Below are positions 9,623 through 19,146 of a stretch of DNA of 64,000 nucleotides, one piece after another. Source of the stretch: Marinobacter similis (GTDB lineage: Bacteria; Pseudomonadota; Gammaproteobacteria; Pseudomonadales; Oleiphilaceae); the NCBI RefSeq assembly GCF_000830985.1, contig NZ_CP007151.1, forward strand, positions 496,001 through 560,000, written 5' to 3'. Made by a program: the position numbers and the translations under genes. A model generated the notes under the pieces. That model was not told where the DNA came from. It made no database searches and worked only from the letters and a program-made list of their open reading frames with translations. Positions within the stretch are counted from its first letter, which is position 1. The number at the start of each line of letters is the position of its first letter.

Positions 9623-10617
9623 ATGAAATTCAAGATCGACACCTTCACCCTACTGCTGCTTGGCGCCATCGTTCTTGCCTCAGTGCTGCCAGCCACGGGT
9701 GACTTCGGTGACGGGCTGGCAATTGCCGGAACCGTCGCCGTTGCCCTGCTCTTCTTCTTCCACGGTGCTGCGCTATCGCGGGAGCAAATTATTGCCGGAG
9801 CCATGCACTGGCGGCTCCACATTCTCATCACTGCCATGACCTTTGTATTTTTCCCGTTGGTGGTTCTGCCGATCAACGGCCTGAGTGACCTGGCACCGTC
9901 CTGGATGCCTAAAGATCTGGGACTTGGATTCTTGTACCTGGGCGTGCTGCCCTCGGCGGTTTCGTCTTCCATCGCCTATACCGCTTTGGCCAAGGGTAAT
10001 GTTCCTGCCGCCATCTGCAGTGCTGCGGCGTCCAACGTGTTCGGGATGATGCTGACGCCGTTCCTGTTGTTATTGCTCGTCAGCACATCAGGCGCAGGTG
10101 ATTTTTCTATTGCGGAGGCGTTCAAAGACATCATGCTGCAGTTGTTACTGCCCTTCGCCGTAGGCCACGCTATGCGGCCGTGGCTAGGTGGCTTTCTGGG
10201 GCGCAATGAGGGACTGATGGCTCGTTATGATAAATGCGTTATCTGGCTGATTGTCTATTCAGCGTTTTCATATTCCGTGGAAAGTGGGCTCTGGCAGAAC
10301 CTGCCGGCGAAAGCATCATCCTGACGATTGTTCTCTGTGTCGCTCTGCTGACTTTATTCATGATCATAGCGAGGCTGCTTGTCCGCTATTTTGGGTTCAG
10401 CTTGCAAGATGAGGCGGCGGTTGTTTTTTGCGGGTCTAAGAAGAGTCTGGCTTCTGGTTTGCCGATGGCGAAAGTGCTTTTCTCCGGCCATCCGGGTTTT
10501 GGAATGATCGTGCTGCCGATCATGTGCTACAACCAGATCCAGGTGATTCTTGGAGCTATTCTGGCCCAGCGCTACCGGGCCAAAATGGATGCGCTGAACG
10601 GCACTGTGGAGGATTAA
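9623..10617 (+). CDS. Bile acid:sodium symporter-like transporter (SBF_like), frame-disrupted
   Basis: An inner-membrane transporter of the bile-acid/arsenite-resistance fold, YfeH-like (SBF_like). About ten membrane segments are visible, beginning with FTLLLLGAIVLASVLPATG. The family's conserved segments are present: FHGAALSREQIIAGAMHWR, LPSAVSSSIAYTALAKGN, and FCGSKKSLASGLPMAK with nearby PIMCYNQIQ. One frame change near 10300 is repaired by one base, giving about 331 aa. The substrate is unknown; being three bases behind the GntR gene suggests an organic anion recognised by that regulator. It overlaps the convergent J-domain-like gene by four bases. Confidence 0.85.
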
Positions 10618-11237
10618 CCTCCTCCACCTATGCCACCAAACAGACTGGCAAGGATAGCCAGACCAACAATCCAGCCGATCACCGCAGGCCAGAAGTTAAC
10701 CAGTTGAGGGGGCTGATCTGCTTCCTCGGCATTCATCTCTGACTGTTCGGCTTGTGGCTCATCGGCTTGCTCAACCATGTCCTGAAGACTGGTCCAATCA
10801 AACCAGTCACCCAGAAACTGAGCTACCGGTGCCGGCAAGCTCCCATTTTCAGCCATAGGGCGAACCTGCGGCTCAAGTTGACGGGCAATTTCACGGCGCA
10901 CCGGCGCCTGGTCTGCAGGTGGTTCACAGAGGATTGCCTTCCAGATCCCCACATCCCGACTTCGTCCTGAATCATTCAGCAGAGCGTTGATCTGAATCAC
11001 AACCTCGCGAACAATCTGGCCCTCATTGGCATCCAGTGTGCGATCAGATTCCGGTATTTGATCGCTCACCGGAGCTTGCGGGGCTTCAGGCTTCGGCGCG
11101 CCTCCGGTGGCTTCCCGAAATGCGCGGTCCAGTTTTTCAGCTTCCTCGCCCGAGGCAAACTTCAGCTGCTGCTCGTAGGCAAGCTGTATTCTTTGGTGGT
11201 CTTCCGTCGGTTCAATTCCCAATACTTCCCAGCAATT
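10614..11237 (-). CDS. J-domain-like protein with C-terminal membrane anchor
   Basis: Residues 1-50 resemble a shortened DnaJ domain (CWEVLGIEPTEDHQRIQLAY, with later EEAEKLDRAFREA), but the HPD triplet needed to stimulate DnaK is not seen; the loop reads EPTED. A Pro/Ala/Glu-rich linker follows. A helical middle region contains WKAILCEPPADQ and FLGDWFDWTSLQDMV. The acidic tail ends in a single C-terminal membrane segment (WPAVIGWIVGLAILASLFGG). The start at 11237 (MNCWEVLG) fits the domain better than the further upstream ATG at 11288. The topology suggests a tail-anchored cytosolic protein. The function is unknown; a cochaperone role is doubtful without HPD. Confidence 0.6.
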   Translation of the reverse strand, partial: NCWEVLGIEPTEDHQRIQLAYEQQLKFASGEEAEKLDRAFREATGGAPKPEAPQAPVSDQIPESDRTLDANEGQIVREVVIQINALLNDSGRSRDVGIWKAILCEPPADQAPVRREIARQLEPQVRPMAENGSLPAPVAQFLGDWFDWTSLQDMVEQADEPQAEQSEMNAEEADQPPQLVNFWPAVIGWIVGLAILASLFGGIGGGG

Positions 11238-11371
11238 CATAAAGCTGCAGCTCCCAGCTCTCAGATTCATTACATTTTTGAGAGACAAACCGTGTGTAGT
11301 CCCCTACGATAGACCAAAACATGATCACGGTGTGCCCCCTCTTTGGCTTGGCAGAGTATAGATCCTCACCC

Positions 11372-13511
11372 ATGACCAGTTCGACAACAACGTCACCAAA
11401 AAAGCTATTCCTGGCTGCCAGCGCCGCCAGTTGCACGCTTTTCCTGTCTTTAAGCCTACCCGCCCTGGCCTGGGGACAGACTGAAGAACCCGAGTTGTAC
11501 CCGGAATTACTGACCAAGGAAGGCGAGCAATCGCAGATCCCGGAGGTGCTGACAACGACCCGACTGCGCCAATCGAAGCTTAAAGTACCGGGCACCACAA
11601 CCATTATCACCGGCGACATGATTCGTGATCTTGGCATCATGAATCTGGTGGAAGTGTTCCGACTTGTACCCGGCATGGTGGTCGGCGAGTACGGTAGCAA
11701 CAATCAGGTGACCAGCTACCACGGAACCTCCCAATACGAACAACGACGGCTTCAAGTTCAGATTGACGGCCGAACAGCCTACCGCGCAAGCCTGTCTGAC
11801 GTTGACTGGATTGCAATGCCGGTTGCGCTCGAAAACATTGAGCGAATCGAGGTTAGCCGCGGTCCGAATGCTGCTGCCTATGGTATCAATGCCTTTCTCG
11901 GCAGTATAAACATTATAACTCGCTCCCCATACGACACCGCGGGTGCCGAGGCATACACCTCAATAGCTCCCGGGGCCACCTGCGCACCTTTACCTCAGTC
12001 AGTGACAGCACTGAAGATGGCGCCTGGCGCCTATCCTATGAGAAACGCAAATCTGACGGGTTCGACCGGCAGAAGGATGAGGAGAAAGAGAAGTTTCACG
12101 ACGGCTTCGACATCAACAATTTCAACTTTGACAGCATGCTGGCCATCGACAACATCCATTCAATCGACGTTCGGGCCGGCGTGGTCGACGGCGTAAATGA
12201 AGAGGACAGTGCGAAGTCGGGCAAGCTGCAAGCTACCACCAATCCAGACATCATTCTCGACAACTACTATCTGCAAACCCGTTTCAACGGCGCCATTTCT
12301 GACAACCACTTTTATCACCTCCAGGCCACCTATCAGAACCAGCGGCGGCGACAGCGATGGTCGGTCTCAGTGCCTGCCGACGAGTTTATCCAATTGCTGC
12401 CCCCGGGAGCACCATTCCCGACCGATCAGGGCCCCTTTGTGGCTGACCTCAATGAGGATGCCGAAGAATCGCGTCTCGAGTTCGAGCTGCAAAACACCGT
12501 CATTATCAACCTGAGTTCAAACTGGTGTCAGGCCTTGGCTATCGCAAAGACACTTTTGACTCCGAGACCTACTTCAACGGCCGCGGCAACAATTATCAGA
12601 GCCGGGTATTCGCCAATGCCGAGTACTCGCCGTTTAATTGGGTCACTTTTAACGCCGGCGGCAACTGGGAGACCACCACCACGACCGATGAAAGTTATTT
12701 TTCACCGAGGGTGGCGACCAATTTCATCATCAATGACAACCACGCCATTCGCTTTGTGTTCTCCCGAGCCGTGCGAACACCGGATGCCTTTGAGCAAGAC
12801 CCGGATTGGTCCTACCGACCCCGCAATGTGCAGCCGCCATTCGAGGCCTTGGAGGGCGTCCGTTTCGAGGTTAAGGACCTTGTAGACCAGACCACCTCCA
12901 CATTTGGCGAAGAACTGGAAGAAGAAACCATTACCTCTCGCGAGATCAGTTATTTCGGGCAGTATCATCTGGACTCGGCATTGATGAGCGTTGAAGTGCG
13001 GTATTTCAATGACTATCTTCGAGATATGATCAGCGGAGTGATCAACGAAGAGGACTGGTACATCGACAACAACGTCGCAGTGGATCAGGAAGGAGTCGAG
13101 CTCGAAGGTTCACTGGAGTTCTCAGGTACGCTGTTGCGCGCTACCTACGCCTATCTCGATCAGGAAAGCCGCTACACTGGCGATCCTGATAAGCTTCCCC
13201 CCAGCACCCAATCCCGAGCCGTAGCTTTGATGGGGCGACTTTCCGCTCGCCATTCAGGGAGCGTGGCATGGATCCAGGAGCTACCCTGGTCGCTGACTTC
13301 CTCCGCAGCGTTCTATCTCACACATGAGGTACGCAAAACCCGGTTCAAGCGCGCTGATTTCCGACTAGCCCGCCGGATAGACCGGCCCAATTTCAGCTAT
13401 GTACTGGCATTCACCATGCAGCACTACATCAATATGGAGCCGTGGATGAGCCCCGACAACATCATTGATGAATCCAATCAGTATTTCGTTGAGGCCGGAA
13501 TTCGCTTCTGA
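11372..13511 (+). CDS. TonB-dependent outer membrane receptor, frame-disrupted
   Basis: An outer-membrane beta-barrel receptor. A signal peptide (LFLSLSLPALAWGQ) is followed by a plug domain (residues about 45-190: EVLTTTRLRQSKLKVPGTTT; VQIDGRTAYR; RIEVSRGPNAAAYGINAFLG) and a long barrel ending in an aromatic C-terminal strand (QYFVEAGIRF). A classic N-terminal TonB box is not obvious. Two frame changes, near 11975 and 12515, are each repaired by one base, giving about 713 aa. The plug resembles the VirB/cobalamin-type receptors that keep a TTT/NAAAYG motif. The next genes encode a periplasmic binding-type protein and a hybrid sensor kinase; together they suggest a receptor whose substrate is also sensed. 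The substrate is unknown. Confidence 0.9.
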
Positions 13512-13546
13512 ACATTGACCAAGGAAAGTATGTAACCCAGGATGGT

Positions 13547-14520
13547 ATGACACCACACAGCAGATTCAGATGGCGAAGCTTGCTACACATGACCCGCTCT
13601 ATTTACAGGCGGGCCGTGGGTACTCTTTTCGGCCTCGTTTTCCTGGTATCGGCACACGGCCAGGAAACGCCCAACCGCCTCGTATATCTAGCCGGATCTG
13701 GTAGTACCGCCCTTGATCAGCACATTCAATCGTTACTCACCGACCAATTAAGGAGTGATATCACCCTTACCCCGATTTCTCACGATCAGATCCCGATGAT
13801 CAAGAATACCCCCATTATTTCCATTGGCCCTGCGGCATTCTCCCGAGTGCGCCAGGCCAATCGCTCGATACCCATTCTGGCCATGCTGGTGAACAAATCC
13901 TTCATCGACGGGTTTGCGGCCAGAAGCCCGGGCCAAATCTCCGGCGTCCTTTACGATGTCCCGCTACTGCGCCAGGCCCTGACGGGGAAGGCGATATTAC
14001 CGCAATCGAACACAGTAGCAATCCTCGCCACCACGGCTCTGTCGAACTTTACGAACCCCTGATTGATGAACTTCCAGCACACGGCATGCGTGCACGGGTT
14101 TTCGTCGTAGACAACGAAGACGATCTGATTCCAACGCTGGTGAGAGCACTTGGCTACGGTGACTTCCTGCTTGCCGCGCCTGACGATGCCATCTATAACC
14201 CTCGCACTATCAAACACATACTTCTGACTGCTTATCGGCGTAACAAGATCGTTATTGGCCCGAGTCAGGCTTATGTCAAGGCGGGTTCATTGGCCTCAAG
14301 CTACGCGCCCTTTGCGGAAATGGCGGCCCTGGGCGCCAATATGATTGAACAGTATTTTTCTGCGGGTGAATTGCCCGCCCCGTCATACCCGCAAATCTAT
14401 CGCGTTGAAGTTAACGATCAGGTTGCCCGCTCGATGAATATCCCGCTTCCTGAGCGAGCGTTTTTGAGCCGGACCATACAGCAGGAACTTACCGGACATG
14501 GGGGGCCATTGAATGAATAG
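13547..14520 (+). CDS. Periplasmic ABC-type substrate-binding-like protein (PF04392 type), frame-disrupted
   Basis: An exported protein with a hydrophobic signal segment (GTLFGLVFLVSAHGQ) behind either ATG 13547 or the internal ATG 13589. The mature part looks like the two-lobed ABC_sub_bind family: a first lobe ending TPIISIGPAAFSRVRQ, a hinge with SPGQISGVLYDVP, and a second lobe with VFVVDNEDDLIPTLVRALG. One frame change near 14040 is repaired by one base, giving about 325 aa. There is no permease or ATPase gene nearby. Instead it sits between an outer-membrane receptor and a sensor kinase, overlapping the kinase gene by eight bases. I infer a role as the periplasmic ligand-binding partner of the kinase. 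Confidence 0.75.
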
Positions 14521-16453
14521 TCCAGCGGTGACCCGACCGACCCTGACTCGCAAGCTCCTGCTACTCGGCGCTCTTCCTGCGATCGTCATGTTTATAGTGT
14601 TGATTGCATTTTTTACTTCGGCTCGACTGCAGGATGCCCGCCAGCAGTTGTCCGACAGCAGTCAGATGTTTGCCGACAATCTGGCCCCGGTTTTGGAGTA
14701 CGCTGTGGTTTCGGGCAATAGTCAGGCCCTTGAGGAGGTTTTATCCAAGGCACTGAAACAGAGCAAAGCAGACTGGATTGAGGTGACCAACGTCTCGGGT
14801 GATCCAATCGGCTTTGTCGCAACCGATTCAACCAGCATCCCGATTAATCCGTATTTACGAGGTTTTTGACACGGAGATATTGCAACAACCGCTGGATCTG
14901 GATTCCGGGCGGACTACCGAGTGGTTCACGCCGGAGTCGGGGTTGCGGGCAAGTGCGTTGCGAGTGGGTACGGTTCACGTTGGGGTCAGCCGGGATCTGT
15001 TGGCGGACCGGCAAAGGGACATTCTCTGGACCTCTCTGGCGGTAGGAGCCTCGCTCCTACTGTTCACAATGCTGATAATTCAGCATCACCTGAACACCAT
15101 ACTCTACCCCGTTCGACAGATATCTAGCCGAGTTTCGCGCTTGATCAACCGGGACTATACCAAAGGGCCTACCGGCAACAGGAGTAGCGCGCAGGAAGTT
15201 GTCGACATTGAGCGACAGCTGAATGAACTGGCAACCCACCTGGCAAACCTGGAGACTTCCCGGGAGCAAACCCTGGCTGCCTCAGAGAGCGCGCGCCAGA
15301 AAGCGGAATCAGCCAATCAAGCGAAGTCGGAATTCCTGGCAACCATGAGCCATGAACTGCGCACCCCGCTCAATGGTGTGCTAGGTATGATCGACCTGAT
15401 TCAGGAGGACCCCCTTACACCTCGTCAGCGGGATTACCTGACCACCGCCCGTCAATCTACCGAGGATCTCCTCACGGTTATCAGTGACATCCTTGATTTC
15501 TCCCGTATGGAAAGCGGCGTTCTTAAACTATCCAACCAGGAATTCGACCTTCAAAATCTGATCCGCAACTGCACTGCGACCTACCGTCAGGTCGCGGAGG
15601 AACGGGGATTATCACTCAGCGTGAAATTCTTTGGCGATTGGCCCGACAAACCTCTGGTGATAGGGGACGCCCCCAGACTGCGCCAAATCATCGCCTGTTT
15701 GATCGACAACGCCATCAAATTCACCAGCGACGGTTCTATTATCATTCAGGCAGGCTGCTTTGGGCTGGAAGACCACTGCATCGTGCTTAATTGCGCGGTG
15801 AGTGATTCAGGATCGGGCATTCCCATAGAAAGACTGCCAGATATCTTCAACTCCTTTGAACAGCTGCAGCACGGCGACGACCGGAGCATGGCGGAACCGG
15901 GCTCGGGCTGGCCCTGGTGCAGCGGCTCGTGGAGCTGATGGGTGGCCACATTAAAGTTGAAACAGACCTTGGAAGAGGGTCGTCTTTCCGGTTTGAATTA
16001 CCATTTGAACTTGCAGCCAGTAAGGACGCCCCGTCCCATGACAGCCAGCCAACCATAGAGCGAAGGTCTGGTGTGGCCCACGCCCTGGTTGTAGAGGACA
16101 ACCTTGTTAACCAACGCGTAGCAAAAGCCATCTTAACCAAATTGGGTTACCAGGCCGATTCGGCGAACAATGGAAAAGATGCCCTTAATATGATTCGCAA
16201 CAATCATAGGGGTTACGACGTGATTTTGATGGACTGCCAGATGCCTGTGATGGACGGCTACGAAACCACCCGTCACATTCGTGAGTGGGAGCAGAGCAGC
16301 GGGCGGTCGGGCACTCCCATCATTGCACTTACCGCCGACGTATTGCCGGGTACTGACAGAAGCTGCCTGGAGAGTGGCATGAACGATTACGTAGCCAAGC
16401 CGGTAAGAAAAGAAATGCTAAAAACAGTTTTGGGACGCTGGATCCCGAACTGA
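14513..16453 (+). CDS. Hybrid sensor histidine kinase/response regulator, frame-disrupted
   Basis: A membrane-bound hybrid kinase. A first membrane helix (LLLLGALPAIVMFIVLIAFF) leads a periplasmic segment of about 120 residues, a second membrane helix (LAVGASLLLFTMLIIQ) and a coiled linker. The kinase has the H-box FLATMSHELRTPLNG, N-box DNAIKFTSDG and G-box DSGSGIP. A C-terminal receiver has the phospho-acceptor Asp in VILMDCQMPVMDG and Lys in VAKPVR. There is no HPt domain, so a separate phosphotransfer protein or output regulator must lie elsewhere. Two frame changes (near 14850, needing one base removed or two added; and near 15890, one base) interrupt it; about 647 aa when repaired. Its ATG overlaps the binding-protein stop, indicating coupled expression. 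Confidence 0.88.
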
Positions 16454-16479
16454 GGCCGAGAGTACCCACAAAGAGAAGC

Positions 16480-16499
16480 AGCGCCCTTCCCTGGGCGCT
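16480..16499. terminator. Hairpin between convergent kinase and gor genes
   Basis: AGCGCCC / GGGCGCT forms a 7-bp stem with a small TTCCCT loop, placed between two convergent stop codons (16453 and 16508). No long T-run follows on either strand, so it is a modest bidirectional terminator candidate. Confidence 0.5.
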
Positions 16500-16507
16500 T
16501 GAAGTTG

Positions 16508-17869
16508 TCAGCCCACAGCTTCTCTCATGGTCACAAATTCCTCGGCAGAGGTCGGATGAATCCCCAGGGTTGAGTCGAACTGAGCCTTGGTCGCACCGGC
16601 CTTGATAGCCACTGCCAGGCCTTGGGTAATTTCGCCAGCGTCCGGTCCCACCATGTGAGCCCCCAGCACTTTGTCGGTCTGGTCATCCACCACGAGCTTC
16701 ATCAAGCTGCGCTCGTCACGACCACTCAGGGTGTATTTCATCGGCCGGAATTCGGAACGATAGATACGCAGCGAGTGACCGGCAGCACGGGCCTCATCTT
16801 CCGTCCAACCCACGGTGCCGATATTGGGCTGGCAGAACACCGCCGTCGGAATAGCCGAATAGTCCATATCGCCCTGGCCATCACCGAACAACCGGCGCGA
16901 CAGGACCATACCCTGGGCCAGAGCCACCGGCGTCAGCTGCGGTGTGCCAATTACGTCGCCCAGTGCAGTGATGGAGGGTACTGCGGTCTGAAAATGATCA
17001 TCCACGACCACATGCCCGGATTCACTCAGCTCCACGCCCAGCTCGGTTAATCCAAGCCCTTCCACCAGCGCTTTGCGGCCGGTTGCCGCCATCACCAGAC
17101 CCGTCTCCAGGGTTTCGCCGTTGTTCAGATGCACCCGGTACTGATTGCCTTCAGGCTCCACCGAATCGATGTTGACCCCAAACTGAAGATTGATGCCCTT
17201 CTTGCGCATCTCCTGTTCGGTAAAGTTCCGGATGTCGGTGTCAAAGCCTCTGAGGAACAATTCTCCGCGATACAGCAGCGTTGTCTCAACGCCAAGCCCG
17301 GCCAGAATGCCCGCAAACTCAACGGCAATGTAACCACCGCCCCAGATCACGGCGCGCTTCGGCAGTTGCGGCAGGTAGAACATTTCATTGGAGGTAACCA
17401 CACATTCCTTGCCGGGAATGTCCGGAACCACCGGCCAGCTTCCGGTGGCAACGGTTACATGTCTTGCGGTGTAGGAGGTATCGCCAACCACGACTGTATT
17501 GGCATCGGAGAACGACGCCGTGCCTTCAATGATGGTTACGCCCGCGTTCTGCAGCATGCGGCCGTAAATTCCGTTCAGCCGTTCGATTTCCGCGTTCTTG
17601 TTAGCCACCAGTGTCGGCCAATCAAACGTCACGTCTGAAGTGGGCACGTTCCAACCGTAACCGGCGGCGTCTTCGAGCTCGTCGTGGACATGGGCGCCAT
17701 ACACGAACAGTTTTTTGGGGACACAACCCACATTGACGCAAGTGCCGCCCAGATACCGTGATTCAATCACGGCAACCCGTGCACCCCGCTGGGCCGACAT
17801 TCTCGCCAGGCGAACGCCGCCTGAGCCGGCTCCAATTACAATCAGATCAAAATCGTGGTGTTCAGACAC
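16508..17869 (-). CDS. gor: Glutathione-disulfide reductase
   Basis: A cytosolic FAD flavoenzyme reducing oxidised glutathione with NADPH. At 453 aa it has the family's usual length and an intact frame. Visible motifs: FAD Rossmann VIGAGSGGVRLAR; redox-active disulfide GGTCVNVGCVPKK (Cys pair CVNVGC); NADPH Rossmann VIWGGGYIAVEFAG; and the C-terminal catalytic His in LGIHPTSAEEFVT. The GIHPT/SAEEFVTMR ending separates it from dihydrolipoamide dehydrogenase. It starts 15 bases after the GNAT gene, and 29 bases separate that from gspM, so it may be read through from the gsp operon. Confidence 0.95.
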   Translation of the reverse strand: MSEHHDFDLIVIGAGSGGVRLARMSAQRGARVAVIESRYLGGTCVNVGCVPKKLFVYGAHVHDELEDAAGYGWNVPTSDVTFDWPTLVANKNAEIERLNGIYGRMLQNAGVTIIEGTASFSDANTVVVGDTSYTARHVTVATGSWPVVPDIPGKECVVTSNEMFYLPQLPKRAVIWGGGYIAVEFAGILAGLGVETTLLYRGELFLRGFDTDIRNFTEQEMRKKGINLQFGVNIDSVEPEGNQYRVHLNNGETLETGLVMAATGRKALVEGLGLTELGVELSESGHVVVDDHFQTAVPSITALGDVIGTPQLTPVALAQGMVLSRRLFGDGQGDMDYSAIPTAVFCQPNIGTVGWTEDEARAAGHSLRIYRSEFRPMKYTLSGRDERSLMKLVVDDQTDKVLGAHMVGPDAGEITQGLAVAIKAGATKAQFDSTLGIHPTSAEEFVTMREAVG

Positions 17870-17884
17870 AGTGTCTCCTGTAAG

Positions 17885-18568
17885 TCATTCAGATTCGGTG
17901 GCAGCCTTCCCAGTGGCTAATTTGGTCTCAGGATGTACTTCGCGGAACAGAACATGGTCCTCGAAGTCACCGAGCCTAATTTTGCCCAGACTGCGAAACC
18001 CCTCGGACTCGTAAAACGGCAGGTACCGGCTGTTTCCGGTGTCGAGTACCAACCCACTGCCGCGAGGATTCTCCGAGCAGAGTTTTTCGACGGTTTTCAG
18101 AAGCAGGCGGCCGTAGCCACGGTTCTGGTATTTCGGGTTTACTCCCATCAGGGGCAATTGGTGCGCCAATGGCTGCGGCAGCATATTCCGGATTTTCTCG
18201 TGATAATCGAGGTAACGCCGAGTGGACGCAAACCCCGTTGTCAGAACCATACGAATGCGCCAGCTAAACTGATCTGCCAGATTCATCCGTAATTCAGGGT
18301 CGCCGATGAAGGCCACGGCGACCAGGGTATCATCGACCATGACGCCAATGGCTTCCTGATCAAGGTCGAAATACAGATCAATCAGCTCCCGGATGGTGGC
18401 CCGAATTCGCTGATCGTAACCCGGGCGCCGGTAATCAAACAGATACTGAAACGTGGGCTCATTCCGGTAAGCATGATACAGAATAGAGCGCGCCTCGTTG
18501 GTCGCGGAGCCATCAAGACGCACAATCACGGGTTCTGATTGACTGCTGTTGCCACTGCCGTTAGCCAT
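17885..18568 (-). CDS. GNAT-family N-acetyltransferase
   Basis: A 227-aa cytosolic acyl-CoA-dependent acetyltransferase of unknown substrate. The acetyl-CoA-binding motif A is clear: LMGVNPKYQNRGYGRLLLKT, with the Q/R-x-x-G-x-G/A loop NRGYGR. The later segment NSRYLPFYESEGFRSLG is the usual GNAT motif B. The ATG at 18568 is preferred over a GTG two codons earlier because GGAG stands at good spacing before it. It lies between gspM and gor on the same strand with short gaps. Confidence 0.85.
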   Translation of the reverse strand: MANGSGNSSQSEPVIVRLDGSATNEARSILYHAYRNEPTFQYLFDYRRPGYDQRIRATIRELIDLYFDLDQEAIGVMVDDTLVAVAFIGDPELRMNLADQFSWRIRMVLTTGFASTRRYLDYHEKIRNMLPQPLAHQLPLMGVNPKYQNRGYGRLLLKTVEKLCSENPRGSGLVLDTGNSRYLPFYESEGFRSLGKIRLGDFEDHVLFREVHPETKLATGKAATESE

Positions 18569-18597
18569 TCTCACACTCTCCTGCCGGAACTACCCAT

Positions 18598-19125
18598 TCA
18601 GATGGTCAGTGTTAAACGAACAGAAACCCGGCCTGGTTCATCGGCCCGGTCCATGGCCGCCTGATCAATGATGACGCCATTGCCGGATTTCAGCTGCTCC
18701 AACCAGGCCGCAACTTCAGCAAAGGGGGCATCCTCAAGCCAGACCCGGATTGCGTTTTCTCCACTCGGCTCAAACCTTTGCAGCGCCAGCCCGGATTCCC
18801 GTGCTGATCGAGTGACCAGCGCCATAAGCGCTCGGCCATCTGGCAGATCGGAGGTGCCCGCGGAGCCATCGCTACTAGCGCTGCTCAGGCGTTTGATGGT
18901 GGATTCATTGGCCTGCATCCAGGCCAGAAGCTCAGCCGCATTTTCACGATCAGCAACCGCCGAATCATGGAAGGTGGTGGCCGGGCGCCAAATCGCGAAA
19001 TAAAGCAGGCCAACCAAGACTGCCACTATCAGCACCAGCAATGCCTGCTGATCACGCTTTGCCAGCTGGTCGTATTGGGCGATCAGTTTGCCAACCGAGG
19101 GTTGGTCCTTAAGTTTCTCAAACAT
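18598..19125 (-). CDS. gspM: Type II secretion protein GspM
   Basis: A 175-aa bitopic inner-membrane protein of the type II secretion platform. A short cytosolic N-terminus (RDQQALL) leads into one membrane helix (VLIVAVLVGLLYFAIW), a coiled segment, and a periplasmic ferredoxin-like domain ending RVSVRLTLTI. In known systems it binds GspL and stabilises the GspE-L-M complex. It is the last gsp gene, 21 bases after gspL. The frame is intact. Confidence 0.88.
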   Translation of the reverse strand: MFEKLKDQPSVGKLIAQYDQLAKRDQQALLVLIVAVLVGLLYFAIWRPATTFHDSAVADRENAAELLAWMQANESTIKRLSSASSDGSAGTSDLPDGRALMALVTRSARESGLALQRFEPSGENAIRVWLEDAPFAEVAAWLEQLKSGNGVIIDQAAMDRADEPGRVSVRLTLTI

Positions 19126-19146
19126 TGCCTTAACCTCCGGAAACCG

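Noticed and set aside
13547-14520. The periplasmic protein as part of a complete ABC importer.
   Set aside because: No permease or ATPase gene is adjacent. The neighbours are an outer-membrane receptor and a sensor kinase.
15039-15058. GTAGGAGC-CTC-GCTCCTAC inverted repeat resembling a REP element.
   Set aside because: It lies inside the kinase gene and encodes a normal part of the second membrane helix (VGASLLL), in frame with the rest; a mobile repeat would disturb the protein. A chance palindrome is more likely.
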